Assembly (NCBI RefSeq): GCF_900215505.1
Contig: NZ_LT907844.1
Span: 310,001 to 374,000, forward strand
From: Cohaesibacter sp. ES.047
GTDB taxonomy: Bacteria > Pseudomonadota > Alphaproteobacteria > Rhizobiales > Cohaesibacteraceae
DNA length: 64,000 bases
Direction of reading: 5' to 3'
Below, one piece after another: positions 1 through 8,316 of the stretch. Position 1 is the stretch's first letter. Every line of letters starts with the position of its first letter. The position numbers were made by a program, and so were the translations under genes. The notes beneath the pieces are model-generated. The model was not told where the DNA came from, ran no database searches, and saw only the letters and a program-made list of their open reading frames with translations.

Positions 1-449
1 GCGTCTGCCTTGGTGTATGTATCGAGAGGCTTATCTCCACAGGCGTCAATGACGTAGCCGCAGGCTCTTTCTGCAGCACGGTGGAAGGTGGCAGGACGCC
101 CCTTTCCTTTCAGCTTCAGGTATATCCCGACGGCTTCTGACAAACAGACAAATGTGGAGGGAAGGACAGGTGAAACATCAGCGGGCCGCGTTCCGACGTC
201 TCCTTGCAGGCGCAGCAGGTGTTTGCCAGGCAACTCTCTGTCTTGGCACCGCAACTGATACCAATACTCATCGAGTTGATCAGCCGCTCTTCTGGCTCTG
301 GCGTCTGCGATACGTGGAGACCTCGTTCGGAGTGAATAGGCTATCCGACGAGATGTGTAGTGAGATTGAAGCTCTTTGGGGATGCGGCGGGTAAAGTAAA
401 AAACGCCAGATTTCACGAAGGTAAACGGGTGTGAAATGGTCTCCGACAT
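1..449 (-). CDS. Site-specific tyrosine recombinase (integrase), DUF6538-type N-terminus, partial
   Basis: Translating the minus strand from the ATG at 449 gives an open frame of 149 codons that runs off the left edge of the window. The N-terminus carries the pattern KSGVFYFTRRIPKELQ, followed by SLRTRSPRIADARARRAADQ, which is typical of the DUF6538 arm-type DNA-binding region of phage-like integrases. Further on, a SEAVGIYLK...GRPATFHRAAE stretch resembles the core SAM-like domain. The catalytic Arg-His-Arg-Tyr domain lies outside the window, so whether the enzyme is intact is unknown. The gene starts 62 bp past the 3' end of a tRNA-Leu gene and points away from it, the usual arrangement for an island integrated into a tRNA 3' end. 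Family assignment is from motif recall; the integrase class is fairly sure, the subfamily less so. Confidence 0.8.
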   Translation of the reverse strand, partial: MSETISHPFTFVKSGVFYFTRRIPKELQSHYTSRRIAYSLRTRSPRIADARARRAADQLDEYWYQLRCQDRELPGKHLLRLQGDVGTRPADVSPVLPSTFVCLSEAVGIYLKLKGKGRPATFHRAAERACGYVIDACGDKPLDTYTKAD

Positions 450-510
450 GGTCTACGGCTCCTAGCGGTTGCTAAAAGCTGGAGCGAAAACAATGGCTTA
501 AGTGAGTAAA

Positions 511-597
511 TGGTGCCCAGGAGAGGACTCGAACCTCCACTTCCATACAGAAACTAGCACCTGAAGCTAGCGCGTCTACCAGTTCCGCCACCTGGGC
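511..597 (-). tRNA. tRNA-Leu (anticodon CAG)
   Basis: The minus strand folds as an 87-nt class II tRNA with acceptor stem GCCCAGG/CCTGGGC, a D arm, an anticodon stem CTAGC/GCTAG around the loop TTCAGGT (anticodon CAG), a long variable arm as expected for leucine tRNAs, and the T arm GGTTCGAGTCC. The 3' CCA is encoded. The integrase gene begins just beyond the 3' end, so this gene is the likely attachment site of an island to the left. Confidence 0.95.
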
Positions 598-1047
598 AAT
601 CTCAGATGTGAGGCGGTTTTTACGGCGTGACATGGTCAATGTCAATCTAAAGAATTGGAAAAAGTGCACAATTCACATCATAAAAGAGGATTGTGACACA
701 GAGCCTTGGAAAACCGGCTTGCACAGCCTTTCTCTTGAGCAGACAAGGGATTAGATGTGCGGCAACGTACAAAAATGAAATATGTCGCAACTTCAATTTC
801 ATGGGTGCCTTTGAAGGCTCGCTTGAGCCTATCTGCAACAGCCCGCACAACCGCTTCATACGCAGGCCGATCGCACCGGAAAAGCTTCCATGCATTGAGA
901 TCAACGTCGCTTTTATCAGCGAAATGGTTGAATATGAGTCCTTTTTCGTCTTCACTGATAGGTATCAAGATGGTGGAGCATAATGGTGTTCACGGATGCA
1001 ACGGACGGGAACAGGCCGAGCGCCAGAATGAGCACAGGGAGACATTG
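598..1047. other. Intergenic stretch with no convincing gene
   Basis: About 450 bp between the tRNA and the NDUFA9-like gene. A minus-strand open frame at 678-968 could encode 96 residues (starting MIPISEDEK from a TTG), but it has no visible ribosome binding site and no family I recognise. A Shine-Dalgarno-like AGGGAGA lies just before the ATG at 1048 and belongs to the downstream gene. Confidence 0.5.
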
Positions 1048-2022
1048 ATGAACAAGTCTACAGGCGGGATCGTCACGGTATTCGGAGGCTCCGGTTTTCT
1101 GGGGCGCCATGTGGTTCGAGCTCTGGCCCTCAAGGGCTACCGGATTCGCGTTGCCGTGCGGCGGCCAGATCTTGCCGGCTTCCTGCAGCCGCTGGGAAAT
1201 GTCGGCCAAGTCATGCCGATGCAGGCCAACTTGCGGGATGCAAACTCCGTTGCGCGCGCTGTTGAAGGCGCAGAGGCGGTCGTCAATCTGGTCGGCATTC
1301 TGCATCAAGCCGGCAAGCAGAGCTTTGACGCAGTTCAGCACATCGGAGCCCAGACCATTGCCGAGGCGACGGCCCGGGCTGGCATTTCAAAGCTGGTTCA
1401 GATTTCCGCCATCGGCGCGTCGGAGGAGTCGCCCTCAGACTATGCCCGGAGCAAGGCCAACGGCGAGATCGCCGCTCTTTCAGCGGTCCCCGGCGCGGTG
1501 ATCGTGCGCCCCTCTCTGCTGATTGGCACGGAAGACAATTTCTTCAATAAATTCGCTGAAATGAGCCGGCTTTCGCCGTTCCTACCGCTGGTCGGCGGTG
1601 GCAAGACGAAATTCCAGCCAGCCTTTGTCGGCGATGTCGCCAATGTCATTGCGCGCGGTGTCGATGGATTGCTGACGCCCGGTGCCACTTATGAACTGGG
1701 CGGCCCGGAGGTCAAGACCTTCAAGGAATTGCTGGAAATGATGATGGCCGTCACACACCATCAGCGGCTGTTGATGCCCATCCCTTTCTGGGCAGCCCAT
1801 GCCATGGGATCGGTCTTTGAGCGGCTCCCCTTGACGCCGCCGCTGACCAGCGATCAGGTGACACTGCTCAAGTTCGACAATGTGGTCTCGGATCTTGCCA
1901 AGGCCGAAGGGCGCACCTTCGAAGGACTGGACATCAATCCAATGGCCATCGAGGCGGTGATTCCGACCTATTTGTGGAGCTATCGCTCAACCGGGCAATA
2001 TGAAACCAACCGGGTGCAGTGA
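1048..2022 (+). CDS. Complex I NDUFA9 subunit-like NAD(P)H-binding protein
   Basis: A 324-residue extended short-chain dehydrogenase/reductase-like protein. Residues 10-17 form the glycine-rich dinucleotide motif (VFGGSGFLG), and a YxxxK pair is present in SDYARSKA. The overall pattern (AVVNLVGIL, VRPSLLIG, LPLVGGGKTKFQPAFVGDVA) is that of the NDUFA9/39-kDa complex I accessory subunit family common in alphaproteobacteria. In the family this protein binds NADPH and stabilises complex I rather than catalysing a reaction. I chose ATG 1048 because AGGGAGA precedes it and the conserved sequence starts right after; the open frame extends upstream to 757 without conservation. It stands alone on the plus strand and converges on the hexosaminidase gene. 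Confidence 0.88.
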   Translation: MNKSTGGIVTVFGGSGFLGRHVVRALALKGYRIRVAVRRPDLAGFLQPLGNVGQVMPMQANLRDANSVARAVEGAEAVVNLVGILHQAGKQSFDAVQHIGAQTIAEATARAGISKLVQISAIGASEESPSDYARSKANGEIAALSAVPGAVIVRPSLLIGTEDNFFNKFAEMSRLSPFLPLVGGGKTKFQPAFVGDVANVIARGVDGLLTPGATYELGGPEVKTFKELLEMMMAVTHHQRLLMPIPFWAAHAMGSVFERLPLTPPLTSDQVTLLKFDNVVSDLAKAEGRTFEGLDINPMAIEAVIPTYLWSYRSTGQYETNRVQ

Positions 2023-2080
2023 TAAGCGCTATCGCCAGACCGTGCGACAATCCACCGTCCGCAAGCCTTGAGATATGCCG

Positions 2081-4051
2081 TCAGCCTTCGGTTGGCGGCA
2101 TTGTCTGGATCAGGCTCTGGCGCGCGGCAAAGCTTTGCCAGCGTTTGTGCTCGGGTCGCGTCCAGGCACTCTCTGCAATGGCAGAAAAGCGCGGGAAAAC
2201 CATGTGATTGAACAAGGAGCGCGACACCAGATTTTCGCTCCAGATGCATCCCTGCAGCCCCAAGACCCGTGAGGTATCGTCAAAGTCCGCCAGCGGATCG
2301 AAATCGTAGGTCTGTTGCGGCGAAGAGGTGCCCGCCCAACTAAGGCCCGGCTCATGCCAATCATCCGACTGGGCCATGTCGAGATAATAGGCTTCACCCG
2401 GACACATGACGACGCGGTAGCCCTTGGCGACGAGCTCTGGACCGCTTTGCGCTTTCATCCATGCCATGAGGATTGTCTCTTCCGGATCAAGTCCGCCGCC
2501 CTTTGCGGCTTCCTCCCAAGCCATCGGCACCTTACCGGCCGAGACGAGCCTGTCGGAGACGAACCGCAAAAGCGCGGCCTGCATCTTCATGCTGTCGGGA
2601 TTGCCTGCAGCATCGACATGGCCTTTGGCGCGGGCCCAGCTTTCTGCTGCACGCGATCCGGCCCATGCCGCGTCAGCCACCTCATCGCCGCCCATATGGA
2701 TATAGCGACCGGGGAAGAGATCACTGAGCTCCCCGAATATGCGCTCCAGAAACTGCCATGTGGCCGACAATCCGGGATTGAGGGCATTGTTGACATACCC
2801 CTGCACCGAAACCCCACCCGCCATGGCACTGGGATCGACCAGCTCGGGAACCGAGACGAGCGCCGCGTAACAATGGCCCGGCACGTCGATCTCCGGCACA
2901 ACTTCAATGCTGAGACTGGTGGCGTGATCAAGGATCTCCTTGATGTCTGCCTGACTGAAAAAGCCACCATGCCGCGCCGCCCCCGAGCCATGCTGGGGCA
3001 ACAGGGGCAAGCGATGGCCGCGCCATGCGCCGACTTGGGTGAGTTGCGGGTAGAGTTTGCTTTCAAAGCGCCAGCCCTCGTCGTCGGTCAGGTGCCAATG
3101 GAAGCGGTTGAGCCTGTGCCATGCCAGCCGATCGAGAAAGTCGAGAATGGAGTCCTTGGTGTAGATCTGACGGGAGACATCCAGATGCATGCCGCGCCAA
3201 TCATGAGCGGGTTCATCGGACAGATACCCCTCAAGCGGAAAATGGAAGCTTTCCGGCTCGGTGCGGGCGGCCCGCCAGATCTGGGCAAGAGCAATGAGGC
3301 CATAGTGCAGGCCCGGGCCGGTTGCTGTGAGGGTAACGGTGGCGTGTGAAAAGTCGAGGCGATAGCCTTCCGTCGATTTCAGCCCATCAGGCGAGGCTTC
3401 GACAACCTCCAGCAGCACTCCGGCAGAATCGGTCCGAAAAGGCCAGAATTCGTTCGGGAAAATGCGCCCAAACAGCGCATTGACGGTTTCGATCGCCTCG
3501 CTCCACTCAGCGACACTCAAGCTCGCAGGAGCCACTTCCGACCAGCGTTCTACCGCCACCTCCTTGGCCATGGGTATCAGGCCCAGCCGTTCGGGGCAGG
3601 TCCCCTCGCCCGCTTCGGGGTGGACACGCGTCAGTTCCGCGGGCGCAGCTTGCTCCCCCTCAGGGGCGAGCGGCGCGCAGTCAACCGGGATCGTCTCGCC
3701 GTCAGGGCAAAGGATGAAAGCGGATTTCGGACCGTCGGTACAATGAGCAGGCCGGTGCGACAGAACCGGGATATTGATCCGCCAAGGCGTATCCGGCCCA
3801 ACCATCACGGTCTTTTCCGGGGCCAGTTCGTGATAGTTCGCCGTGCGGCTGACGAACCGGGCTCCGGTCACATCCGTGCCCGGCGGAATACGGGTTATCG
3901 CGGTGAACGCAAGGATGTGCCGCGGGGTGAGCTCAAGCCCTTCAGCGGAGGCCAATGACAGGTGCATCTGTCCCGTTTTGCTGCCGTCATCAATCCAGTG
4001 GCTTTCGAGAGAGAAAGCGGCCTCGTTGCTCATATCTTGCCCAATCATGTC
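2081..4051 (-). CDS. Beta-N-acetylhexosaminidase, glycoside hydrolase family 20
   Basis: A roughly 656-residue GH20 enzyme that removes terminal N-acetylglucosamine or N-acetylgalactosamine from chitin oligosaccharides or glycans. The central TIM-barrel shows DWRGMHLDVSRQ, NRFHWHLTDDEGWR, and the diagnostic HMGGDE (about residue 455), whose Asp-Glu pair provides the substrate-assisted acid/base chemistry. An N-terminal beta-rich domain (about residues 20-200) matches the GH20b type. No signal peptide is evident, suggesting a cytoplasmic enzyme acting on imported sugars. The start is uncertain: an upstream GTG at 4099 is in frame, but ATG 4051 has AGGATCAG before it; ATG 4036 (MSNEAA) is another option. 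It is monocistronic, with a promoter region shared with the divergent RidA gene. Confidence 0.9.
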   Translation of the reverse strand, partial: DMIGQDMSNEAAFSLESHWIDDGSKTGQMHLSLASAEGLELTPRHILAFTAITRIPPGTDVTGARFVSRTANYHELAPEKTVMVGPDTPWRINIPVLSHRPAHCTDGPKSAFILCPDGETIPVDCAPLAPEGEQAAPAELTRVHPEAGEGTCPERLGLIPMAKEVAVERWSEVAPASLSVAEWSEAIETVNALFGRIFPNEFWPFRTDSAGVLLEVVEASPDGLKSTEGYRLDFSHATVTLTATGPGLHYGLIALAQIWRAARTEPESFHFPLEGYLSDEPAHDWRGMHLDVSRQIYTKDSILDFLDRLAWHRLNRFHWHLTDDEGWRFESKLYPQLTQVGAWRGHRLPLLPQHGSGAARHGGFFSQADIKEILDHATSLSIEVVPEIDVPGHCYAALVSVPELVDPSAMAGGVSVQGYVNNALNPGLSATWQFLERIFGELSDLFPGRYIHMGGDEVADAAWAGSRAAESWARAKGHVDAAGNPDSMKMQAALLRFVSDRLVSAGKVPMAWEEAAKGGGLDPEETILMAWMKAQSGPELVAKGYRVVMCPGEAYYLDMAQSDDWHEPGLSWAGTSSPQQTYDFDPLADFDDTSRVLGLQGCIWSENLVSRSLFNHMVFPRFSAIAESAWTRPEHKRWQSFAARQSLIQTMPPTEG

Positions 4052-4215
4052 GTTCTGATCCTGCCTTTGGCGCAACGGCACCAAAGCAGCCCCCTTCACC
4101 GGTTGAAACTCCGCGGAACAAAGTTGATTGTATTGGCCTTGATTTGGCTTTGCTCGTCAAGCGGGATGAGGTTACTTATAGCGACTAAGATTGCGAAGAA
4201 CAGAAGGAGCGGGAC

Positions 4216-4644
4216 ATGGTTCGCCAGATGATTTCGACAGGGTCGAGCATGGAAGCCGAAGCAGGCTACAGCCGGGCAATCGTGGATGGAGACTGGTGCT
4301 TCGTATCCGGCACGACCGGGTATAATTATGATACGATGGTCATGCCGGAAACGCTGACGGCGCAGACGCATAATTGTTTTTCGACGATCAAGAAAACCCT
4401 TGGCGAGGCCGGTTTCGAGCTGTCGGACATTGTCCGCATCCGCTATTTCGTGACATCCCGCGCCTATGCGGACGAGGCTTTTCCCATTTTCGGCAAATAT
4501 CTGAGTGACATCCGACCCGCAGCAACTCTGATTATCTGCGAGTTGTTGCGCCCTGAAATGAAGATCGAGATTGAAGTAACGGCCAAGAAGCCGGAAAGCG
4601 GCTTCTGGACTGGCACGTCGGATCCACTGATGCTGTTTGACTGA
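4216..4644 (+). CDS. RidA family protein (YjgF/YER057c/UK114)
   Basis: 142 residues, the normal size for RidA. The family hydrolyses reactive enamine/imine intermediates made by PLP enzymes. Visible family features are VSGTTGYN near the N-terminus, QTHNCFSTIKKTLGEAG in the helix, and the PAATLIICELLRPEMKIEIEVTA core near the C-terminus. The arginine that usually binds the substrate carboxylate corresponds to the conserved P-A-x-T region, where here the preceding residue is Arg (IRPAAT), consistent with an active member. A strong AGAAGGAGC site lies before the ATG. It is followed by a rho-independent terminator and convergent with ribN. Confidence 0.92.
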   Translation: MVRQMISTGSSMEAEAGYSRAIVDGDWCFVSGTTGYNYDTMVMPETLTAQTHNCFSTIKKTLGEAGFELSDIVRIRYFVTSRAYADEAFPIFGKYLSDIRPAATLIICELLRPEMKIEIEVTAKKPESGFWTGTSDPLMLFD

Positions 4645-4670
4645 TCGTGTTTGACTACCGCCAAACGAGA

Positions 4671-4697
4671 AAAAGGCCCGCTCAGCGGGCCTTTTTG
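4671..4697. terminator. Bidirectional rho-independent terminator
   Basis: Stem GGCCCGC/GCGGGCC with a three-base loop (4675-4691), flanked by A4 on the left and T5 on the right. It can stop both the RidA transcript and the convergent ribN transcript. Confidence 0.9.
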
Positions 4698-4702
4698 CAT
4701 TA

Positions 4703-5641
4703 TCAGATTGCAGCAGCTGCTGCTCCCGTAGGTCCTCGATAGAGGCGTGTCTCTCGATGCAAAATGTAGAGGGAGGCGGCAACGATCAGCAATGCCCCGA
4801 GCCAGAATTGTCCGACTGGCGCAAAGCCAAAGGCGATCCAGCCAGCAGCAACATTGAACGGCAACTTGACGTGATCGAAGGGCTGTACATAGGCGGCATC
4901 GGCGCTCGAATAGGCGCGGGCGATCAGCCATTGAGACAGCAGCACGAAAAAGCCCGACAGACCAATGATCGCTATGGCATCCATGCCCGGCATGGCAAAG
5001 CCGCTGCCAACGGCGAGCAATCCATTGAACGGCGTCATGAACAACAGCAGATAGAGGGTAACCGCTTCGGGCGCCTCGTTTCCTGTCAGGGTCTTGGTCA
5101 ACAGGGATGTGCCCGCCCAGAAGATGGCGGCCACCACGGGCCAAAGGGCATAGAAGCTGAAGCTATCGGACCACGGCGCCAGAATGATCATGCCACCGAC
5201 AAAGCCGAGAATCGTCGCGGCGAGGCGATGGATGCCGATTTTCTCTTTCAAGATCAGATGCGCACCAAGGGTGACAAAAAAAGGTGACGTCATGATGAGC
5301 GCAATGCCCTGCCAGATCGGCACATGCGCAAGCCCGGCGACCCAGGCCTGAACCCCGAGCACGGCAAAGATGACACGCAGCAAATGCTTGCCGGTTGCAT
5401 TGGTGCGGGCCGCCCGGATCCCCACCTTCAACAGCCATGGCAGGCTGAAGAGCAGAGCAGCAAAATATTGCCCGAAGGCAACAACGGGCGAGGTCACGCC
5501 AAGACTCATGGTCAGATATTGCGTGGCCAGATTGACCAACGCAAAGGATAAACCGGCACAGATCATGTAGATGGCGCCCATAAAGGCGCCCGAATTGATC
5601 AGCGGCGGCTGAGGAAGTGCAGTTTGGGAAATCTGATTCAT
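4703..5641 (-). CDS. ribN: Riboflavin transporter RibN (EamA/DMT superfamily)
   Basis: A roughly 312-residue membrane protein with ten predicted hydrophobic helices in two EamA repeats. By sequence alone it is only a drug/metabolite-superfamily permease. The specific call comes from the leader: a canonical FMN riboswitch lies at 5763-5914 on the same strand, 120 bp upstream. RibN, a DMT-type riboflavin importer first described in Rhizobium leguminosarum, is known to sit under FMN riboswitches. ATG 5641 is preferred because GGAAAG lies five bases upstream; a longer in-frame start exists at 5692. Expected regulation is repression when cellular FMN is high. No riboflavin biosynthesis gene is adjacent. 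Confidence 0.87.
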   Translation of the reverse strand: MNQISQTALPQPPLINSGAFMGAIYMICAGLSFALVNLATQYLTMSLGVTSPVVAFGQYFAALLFSLPWLLKVGIRAARTNATGKHLLRVIFAVLGVQAWVAGLAHVPIWQGIALIMTSPFFVTLGAHLILKEKIGIHRLAATILGFVGGMIILAPWSDSFSFYALWPVVAAIFWAGTSLLTKTLTGNEAPEAVTLYLLLFMTPFNGLLAVGSGFAMPGMDAIAIIGLSGFFVLLSQWLIARAYSSADAAYVQPFDHVKLPFNVAAGWIAFGFAPVGQFWLGALLIVAASLYILHRETRLYRGPTGAAAAAI

Positions 5642-5762
5642 TTCGCTTTCCGAAAAAAGGCTGCCAGCAAAAGGCATGGCGAGCACAGCCAAAGTGAATC
5701 AGGACGAAATGACAGGTCTTCGCGCTCGCCGGATTTTCGGCAAGGGATTGGTGGCTGTCACA

Positions 5763-5914
5763 TTCTCTTTCATCCGGACTGTAACCGTCGGCTCCGGAAT
5801 CACACCGGATCTGCTGACCATCCTTGCGGAGAGCAAGAATGCGCTCGCGGGCTTCAGAGACAGGCTCCTTTACCGCCGGTGGGGACTTTCACCCCGCCCC
5901 GAGAACAAGGCCCT
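5763..5914 (-). promoter_or_regulatory. FMN riboswitch (RFN element)
   Basis: Reading the minus strand, the conserved blocks of the RFN element occur in order: GGGCGGGGTGAAAGTCCCC, ACCGGCGGTAAAGG, AGCCCGCGAGCGC, GTCAGCAGATCCGGTGTG, and GACGGTTACAGTCCGGATG before AAAGAGAA. These are the hallmark FMN aptamer sequences and the closing P1 pairing is present (AGGGCC region at the 5' end). The aptamer ends about 120 nt before ribN; the expression platform between has no obvious intrinsic terminator, so translational control or a less obvious terminator is possible. Confidence 0.96.
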
Positions 5915-6072
5915 TACAGACACTGCAAAGATGCATTCTGTACGGACCAAAAAGAAAATGGCTCTTTTCTGCAAATTTTGCAAGTAGGAAGAATACGCCG
6001 GTGGCTCATCTGTTGCATGAGCGAAATGAATAGCTGGCGATGGCAGAGCGGCACAACCGCACTGCAGACAAA

Positions 6073-6104
6073 CAAAAAGCGGGAGTCAAGGTCCCGCCCT
6101 TTTG
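6073..6104 (-). terminator. Rho-independent terminator of the DUF2852 gene
   Basis: On the minus strand a GCGGGA/TCCCGC stem with a seven-base loop is followed by a T5 run. It lies about 50 bp past the end of the DUF2852 gene. AAAAGGG on the other side gives it some bidirectional character. Confidence 0.75.
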
Positions 6105-6155
6105 TTCATATGGTGTGTGCCTTGAGACAAGGACTTGGGTGGCTTTCGCCGAAGG

Positions 6156-6608
6156 TTATGCTCCCTGATCGTTATAGGGGGCCCCTTCGGACGGAGCGGT
6201 TGGATTGGAATTGTGCCGCGCCGCCATGAAGCGGTCGAACTCTTCCTTGTCCTTCACGCGCCGCAGTTCGGTGAGGAAGTCTTCGAATTCAGCCCGTTCT
6301 GCTTCGAGCTTGCGACGTTCCTCTTCGAGACGCTGCAGTTCTGCCTTGCGATATTCGTCAAAGGCCACATTGCCCGTCGGTTCGAAACCGCCGCGTCGAT
6401 AGTGTCTGTGACGCTGGCCGCATTTCGATCCTTTGAACTCCTGGTCCACTCGTGTTTTGAAATCCTTGAAAAGTTCTCGCATTTCTTCACCCCAGATCAT
6501 GTAGGCCAACATAGCAAGACCAAGCGGCCAGAAGAAAACAAAACCAAGTATCATCAAACCCACATGCTGGATTTTCCAAGATGACTTGGCAGCTCTAATC
6601 TGTGACAT
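6156..6608 (-). CDS. DUF2852 domain-containing membrane protein
   Basis: A 150-residue protein. Residues about 10-40 form a hydrophobic hairpin (GLMILGFVFFWPLGLAMLAYM), followed by a charged region and, in the C-terminal half, a long heptad-like helix rich in Glu, Arg and Leu (RKAELQRLEEERRKLEAER) that looks like a coiled coil. This matches DUF2852, a rhizobial family of unknown function whose C-terminal helix ends LRRVKDKEEFDRFM. I start it at ATG 6608, preceded by AAAGGAAG; a further in-frame ATG lies at 6638 without such a site. It is monocistronic with its own terminator. Confidence 0.85.
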   Translation of the reverse strand: MSQIRAAKSSWKIQHVGLMILGFVFFWPLGLAMLAYMIWGEEMRELFKDFKTRVDQEFKGSKCGQRHRHYRRGGFEPTGNVAFDEYRKAELQRLEEERRKLEAERAEFEDFLTELRRVKDKEEFDRFMAARHNSNPTAPSEGAPYNDQGA

Positions 6609-7018
6609 TGTCTTCCTTTCGGTTGGAATTACATTCATTTTCTACATCGAGTTTCGAGTCTTCGCCTTTTTCAAAACCCGATGCGCTCTCACACTGCAAG
6701 AGGTGGTGAAGTATTCATCCGTGTTCAAGAGAATTTGTTTGAAATTTATTTCACCCTTTCACTCTTGAAATCGCAGCCAATCTTACCGTTGCTCCGTCAA
6801 GAGGGCTATTTTGATCGAAATCTGGTCCAAATCGCGATTTTGTCGCAGTTCCTTTGGAAAAAAGATCGCGGCAATTCCCATCCCAAAGCGGGAGAAACCA
6901 TGCGACCTTTCGCTGCTCAAGCAGTTTTCCGCCCTTCCCGTCGCTTTTTGCAACAAAAAAGCCCCGGACTGGATCCGGGGCTTGTTGCCACTTTATCTGA
7001 TGTTATACGCCAAGAAGC
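6609..7018. other. Intergenic stretch, promoter of the DUF2852 gene and terminator of the nitroreductase
   Basis: About 410 bp, AT-richer than the neighbours, with no supported gene. It holds the leader of the DUF2852 gene on its left and the nitroreductase terminator on its right. Confidence 0.5.
6953..6981 (-). terminator. Rho-independent terminator of the nitroreductase gene
   Basis: On the minus strand an eight-base-pair stem (GCCCCGGA/TCCGGGGC) is followed by T6. It lies about 40 bp beyond the stop codon of the nitroreductase gene. Confidence 0.88.
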
Positions 7019-7651
7019 TCAATCGAGCGTCGTGACAAAATCCTCAGAAGGCCGACGAACCTTTTTCAGATTGACCAGCCAGTCGCCTTCTTTATCGCGA
7101 TAGCCAAGCGGCAGAATGCTGACCGAGCGCAAACCGCGGGCCCTCAGATCGAGGATCTCATCAAGCTTGTCTGCATCAAAGCCTTCCATCGGGGTGGAAT
7201 CCACCTCTTCAAAGGCCGCGGCCATCAAGGCGACCCCCAGACCAATATAGGCCTGACGGGCCGTATGCTCGAAATTCACGGCCTCATCACGCGGCACATA
7301 GCCTGCAAGGAGCCGCTGACGATAGGCTTCCCAACCTTCATCGGCGAACCCGCGTTCTTCGTTCACCAGATCAAACATGCCGTTGATCCGATCCGCCGTG
7401 TAGTTGTCCCAAGCGGCGAAGACCAGCAAATGAGACCCATCGGTGATCTGGGCCTGACCATAGGCGGCTTCGCAGATTTTTGCGCGCAGCTCGGGATTGG
7501 TAATCACCAGAAGCTCAAACGGCTGCAGTCCGCTTGAGGTCGGCGCGAGGCGCACCGCTTCTACAATGCGATCAACCTTTTCCTGCGGGACTGGTTTGGA
7601 GGGATTCATTTTCTTGGCAGCATAGCGCCAGTTCAGTTTTTCAATATACAC
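7019..7651 (-). CDS. Nitroreductase family NAD(P)H oxidoreductase (NfsB-like)
   Basis: 210 residues, the size expected of FMN-dependent nitroreductases that reduce nitroaromatics or quinones by two-electron transfer. Family features include the early RYAAKKM (FMN phosphate-contact region), LAPTSSGLQPFELLVI (the APTS-G-Q-PF segment), the mid-protein AYIGLGVALMAAA helix, and SILPLGYRDKEGDW near the end. It is divergent from an HxlR-type regulator with 173 bp between them, an arrangement commonly seen where the regulator senses quinones or electrophiles and controls the reductase. The physiological substrate cannot be read from sequence. Confidence 0.9.
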   Translation of the reverse strand: MYIEKLNWRYAAKKMNPSKPVPQEKVDRIVEAVRLAPTSSGLQPFELLVITNPELRAKICEAAYGQAQITDGSHLLVFAAWDNYTADRINGMFDLVNEERGFADEGWEAYRQRLLAGYVPRDEAVNFEHTARQAYIGLGVALMAAAFEEVDSTPMEGFDADKLDEILDLRARGLRSVSILPLGYRDKEGDWLVNLKKVRRPSEDFVTTLD

Positions 7652-7721
7652 GTCTTTGCCTTCTTCGCTTTGTGCTCATGGCCGTTGGCCATCGCTCATG
7701 GGCTGGCGGGAGGAAGCAGCC

Positions 7722-7803
7722 CGTGGTAACTATTCGTAACTATGCCTATATACGGAACCACAACATCCATGCAAGCAGGCACAAATTTGATACCTAGTTA
7801 CAG
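7722..7803. promoter_or_regulatory. Candidate HxlR operator region between nitroreductase and regulator
   Basis: The heptamer GTAACTA occurs twice as a direct repeat (7726-7732 and 7736-7742) and once inverted as TAGTTAC (7795-7801). HxlR regulators bind dyad sites in such divergent promoters. The repeats are visible directly; the link to the regulator is inference. Confidence 0.5.
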
Positions 7804-7824
7804 AATGGCGACGGAGGAAGGCGC

Positions 7825-8274
7825 ATGAACAAACAATATGATCACGCCAAATGCAGCACGGTGCGCGAATTGCTCTCGCGGCTGGGTGACAAATGGACCG
7901 TGCTGGTGATCATCATGCTCAGGGATGGCCCGATGCGCTTCAGCGTCCTCAAACGTTCGGTTGCCGGCATTTCGCAGCGCATGCTGACGCTGACTCTCAG
8001 AACACTGGAACGGGATGGACTGGTGAGCCGGACGGTTCATCCGACTGTGCCACCCGCCGTGGAATATGCCTTGACCGATCTTGGCCATTCCTTCGCCGAG
8101 CCAATCATGGCGCTGGGGGATTGGGTGTTTCACCACCATGCCGAAATCCAGTCGGCCCGGATGATATTCGATGACAATCAGGCCCAATCGACGCCGCCGG
8201 CCCGCAAGCCACAACCCGAACAAGCAGAACAGGCTCCGATAGCGATCGGCGCATCAGCCATAGACCATGGCTAA
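7825..8274 (+). CDS. HxlR family winged-helix transcriptional regulator
   Basis: 149 residues. The HxlR fold is clear: VRELLSRLGDKWTVLVIIML, then GPMRFSVLKRSVAGISQRMLTLTLRTLERDGLVSR (recognition helix and wing), then VEYALTDLGHSF. A cysteine at residue 10, just before the first helix, sits where redox-sensing members such as YodB and QorR carry their reactive Cys. The C-terminal 30 residues are low-complexity and rich in Gln, Pro and Ala. The start at ATG 7825 has GGAGGAAGG upstream. It is divergent from a nitroreductase gene that it probably controls, perhaps in response to electrophiles or quinones. Effector inference is moderate at best. Confidence 0.9.
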   Translation: MNKQYDHAKCSTVRELLSRLGDKWTVLVIIMLRDGPMRFSVLKRSVAGISQRMLTLTLRTLERDGLVSRTVHPTVPPAVEYALTDLGHSFAEPIMALGDWVFHHHAEIQSARMIFDDNQAQSTPPARKPQPEQAEQAPIAIGASAIDHG

Positions 8275-8316
8275 TCGCGGCTAAGGGAAACAGAGACTGT
8301 GGCCTTGATGTCTGCG

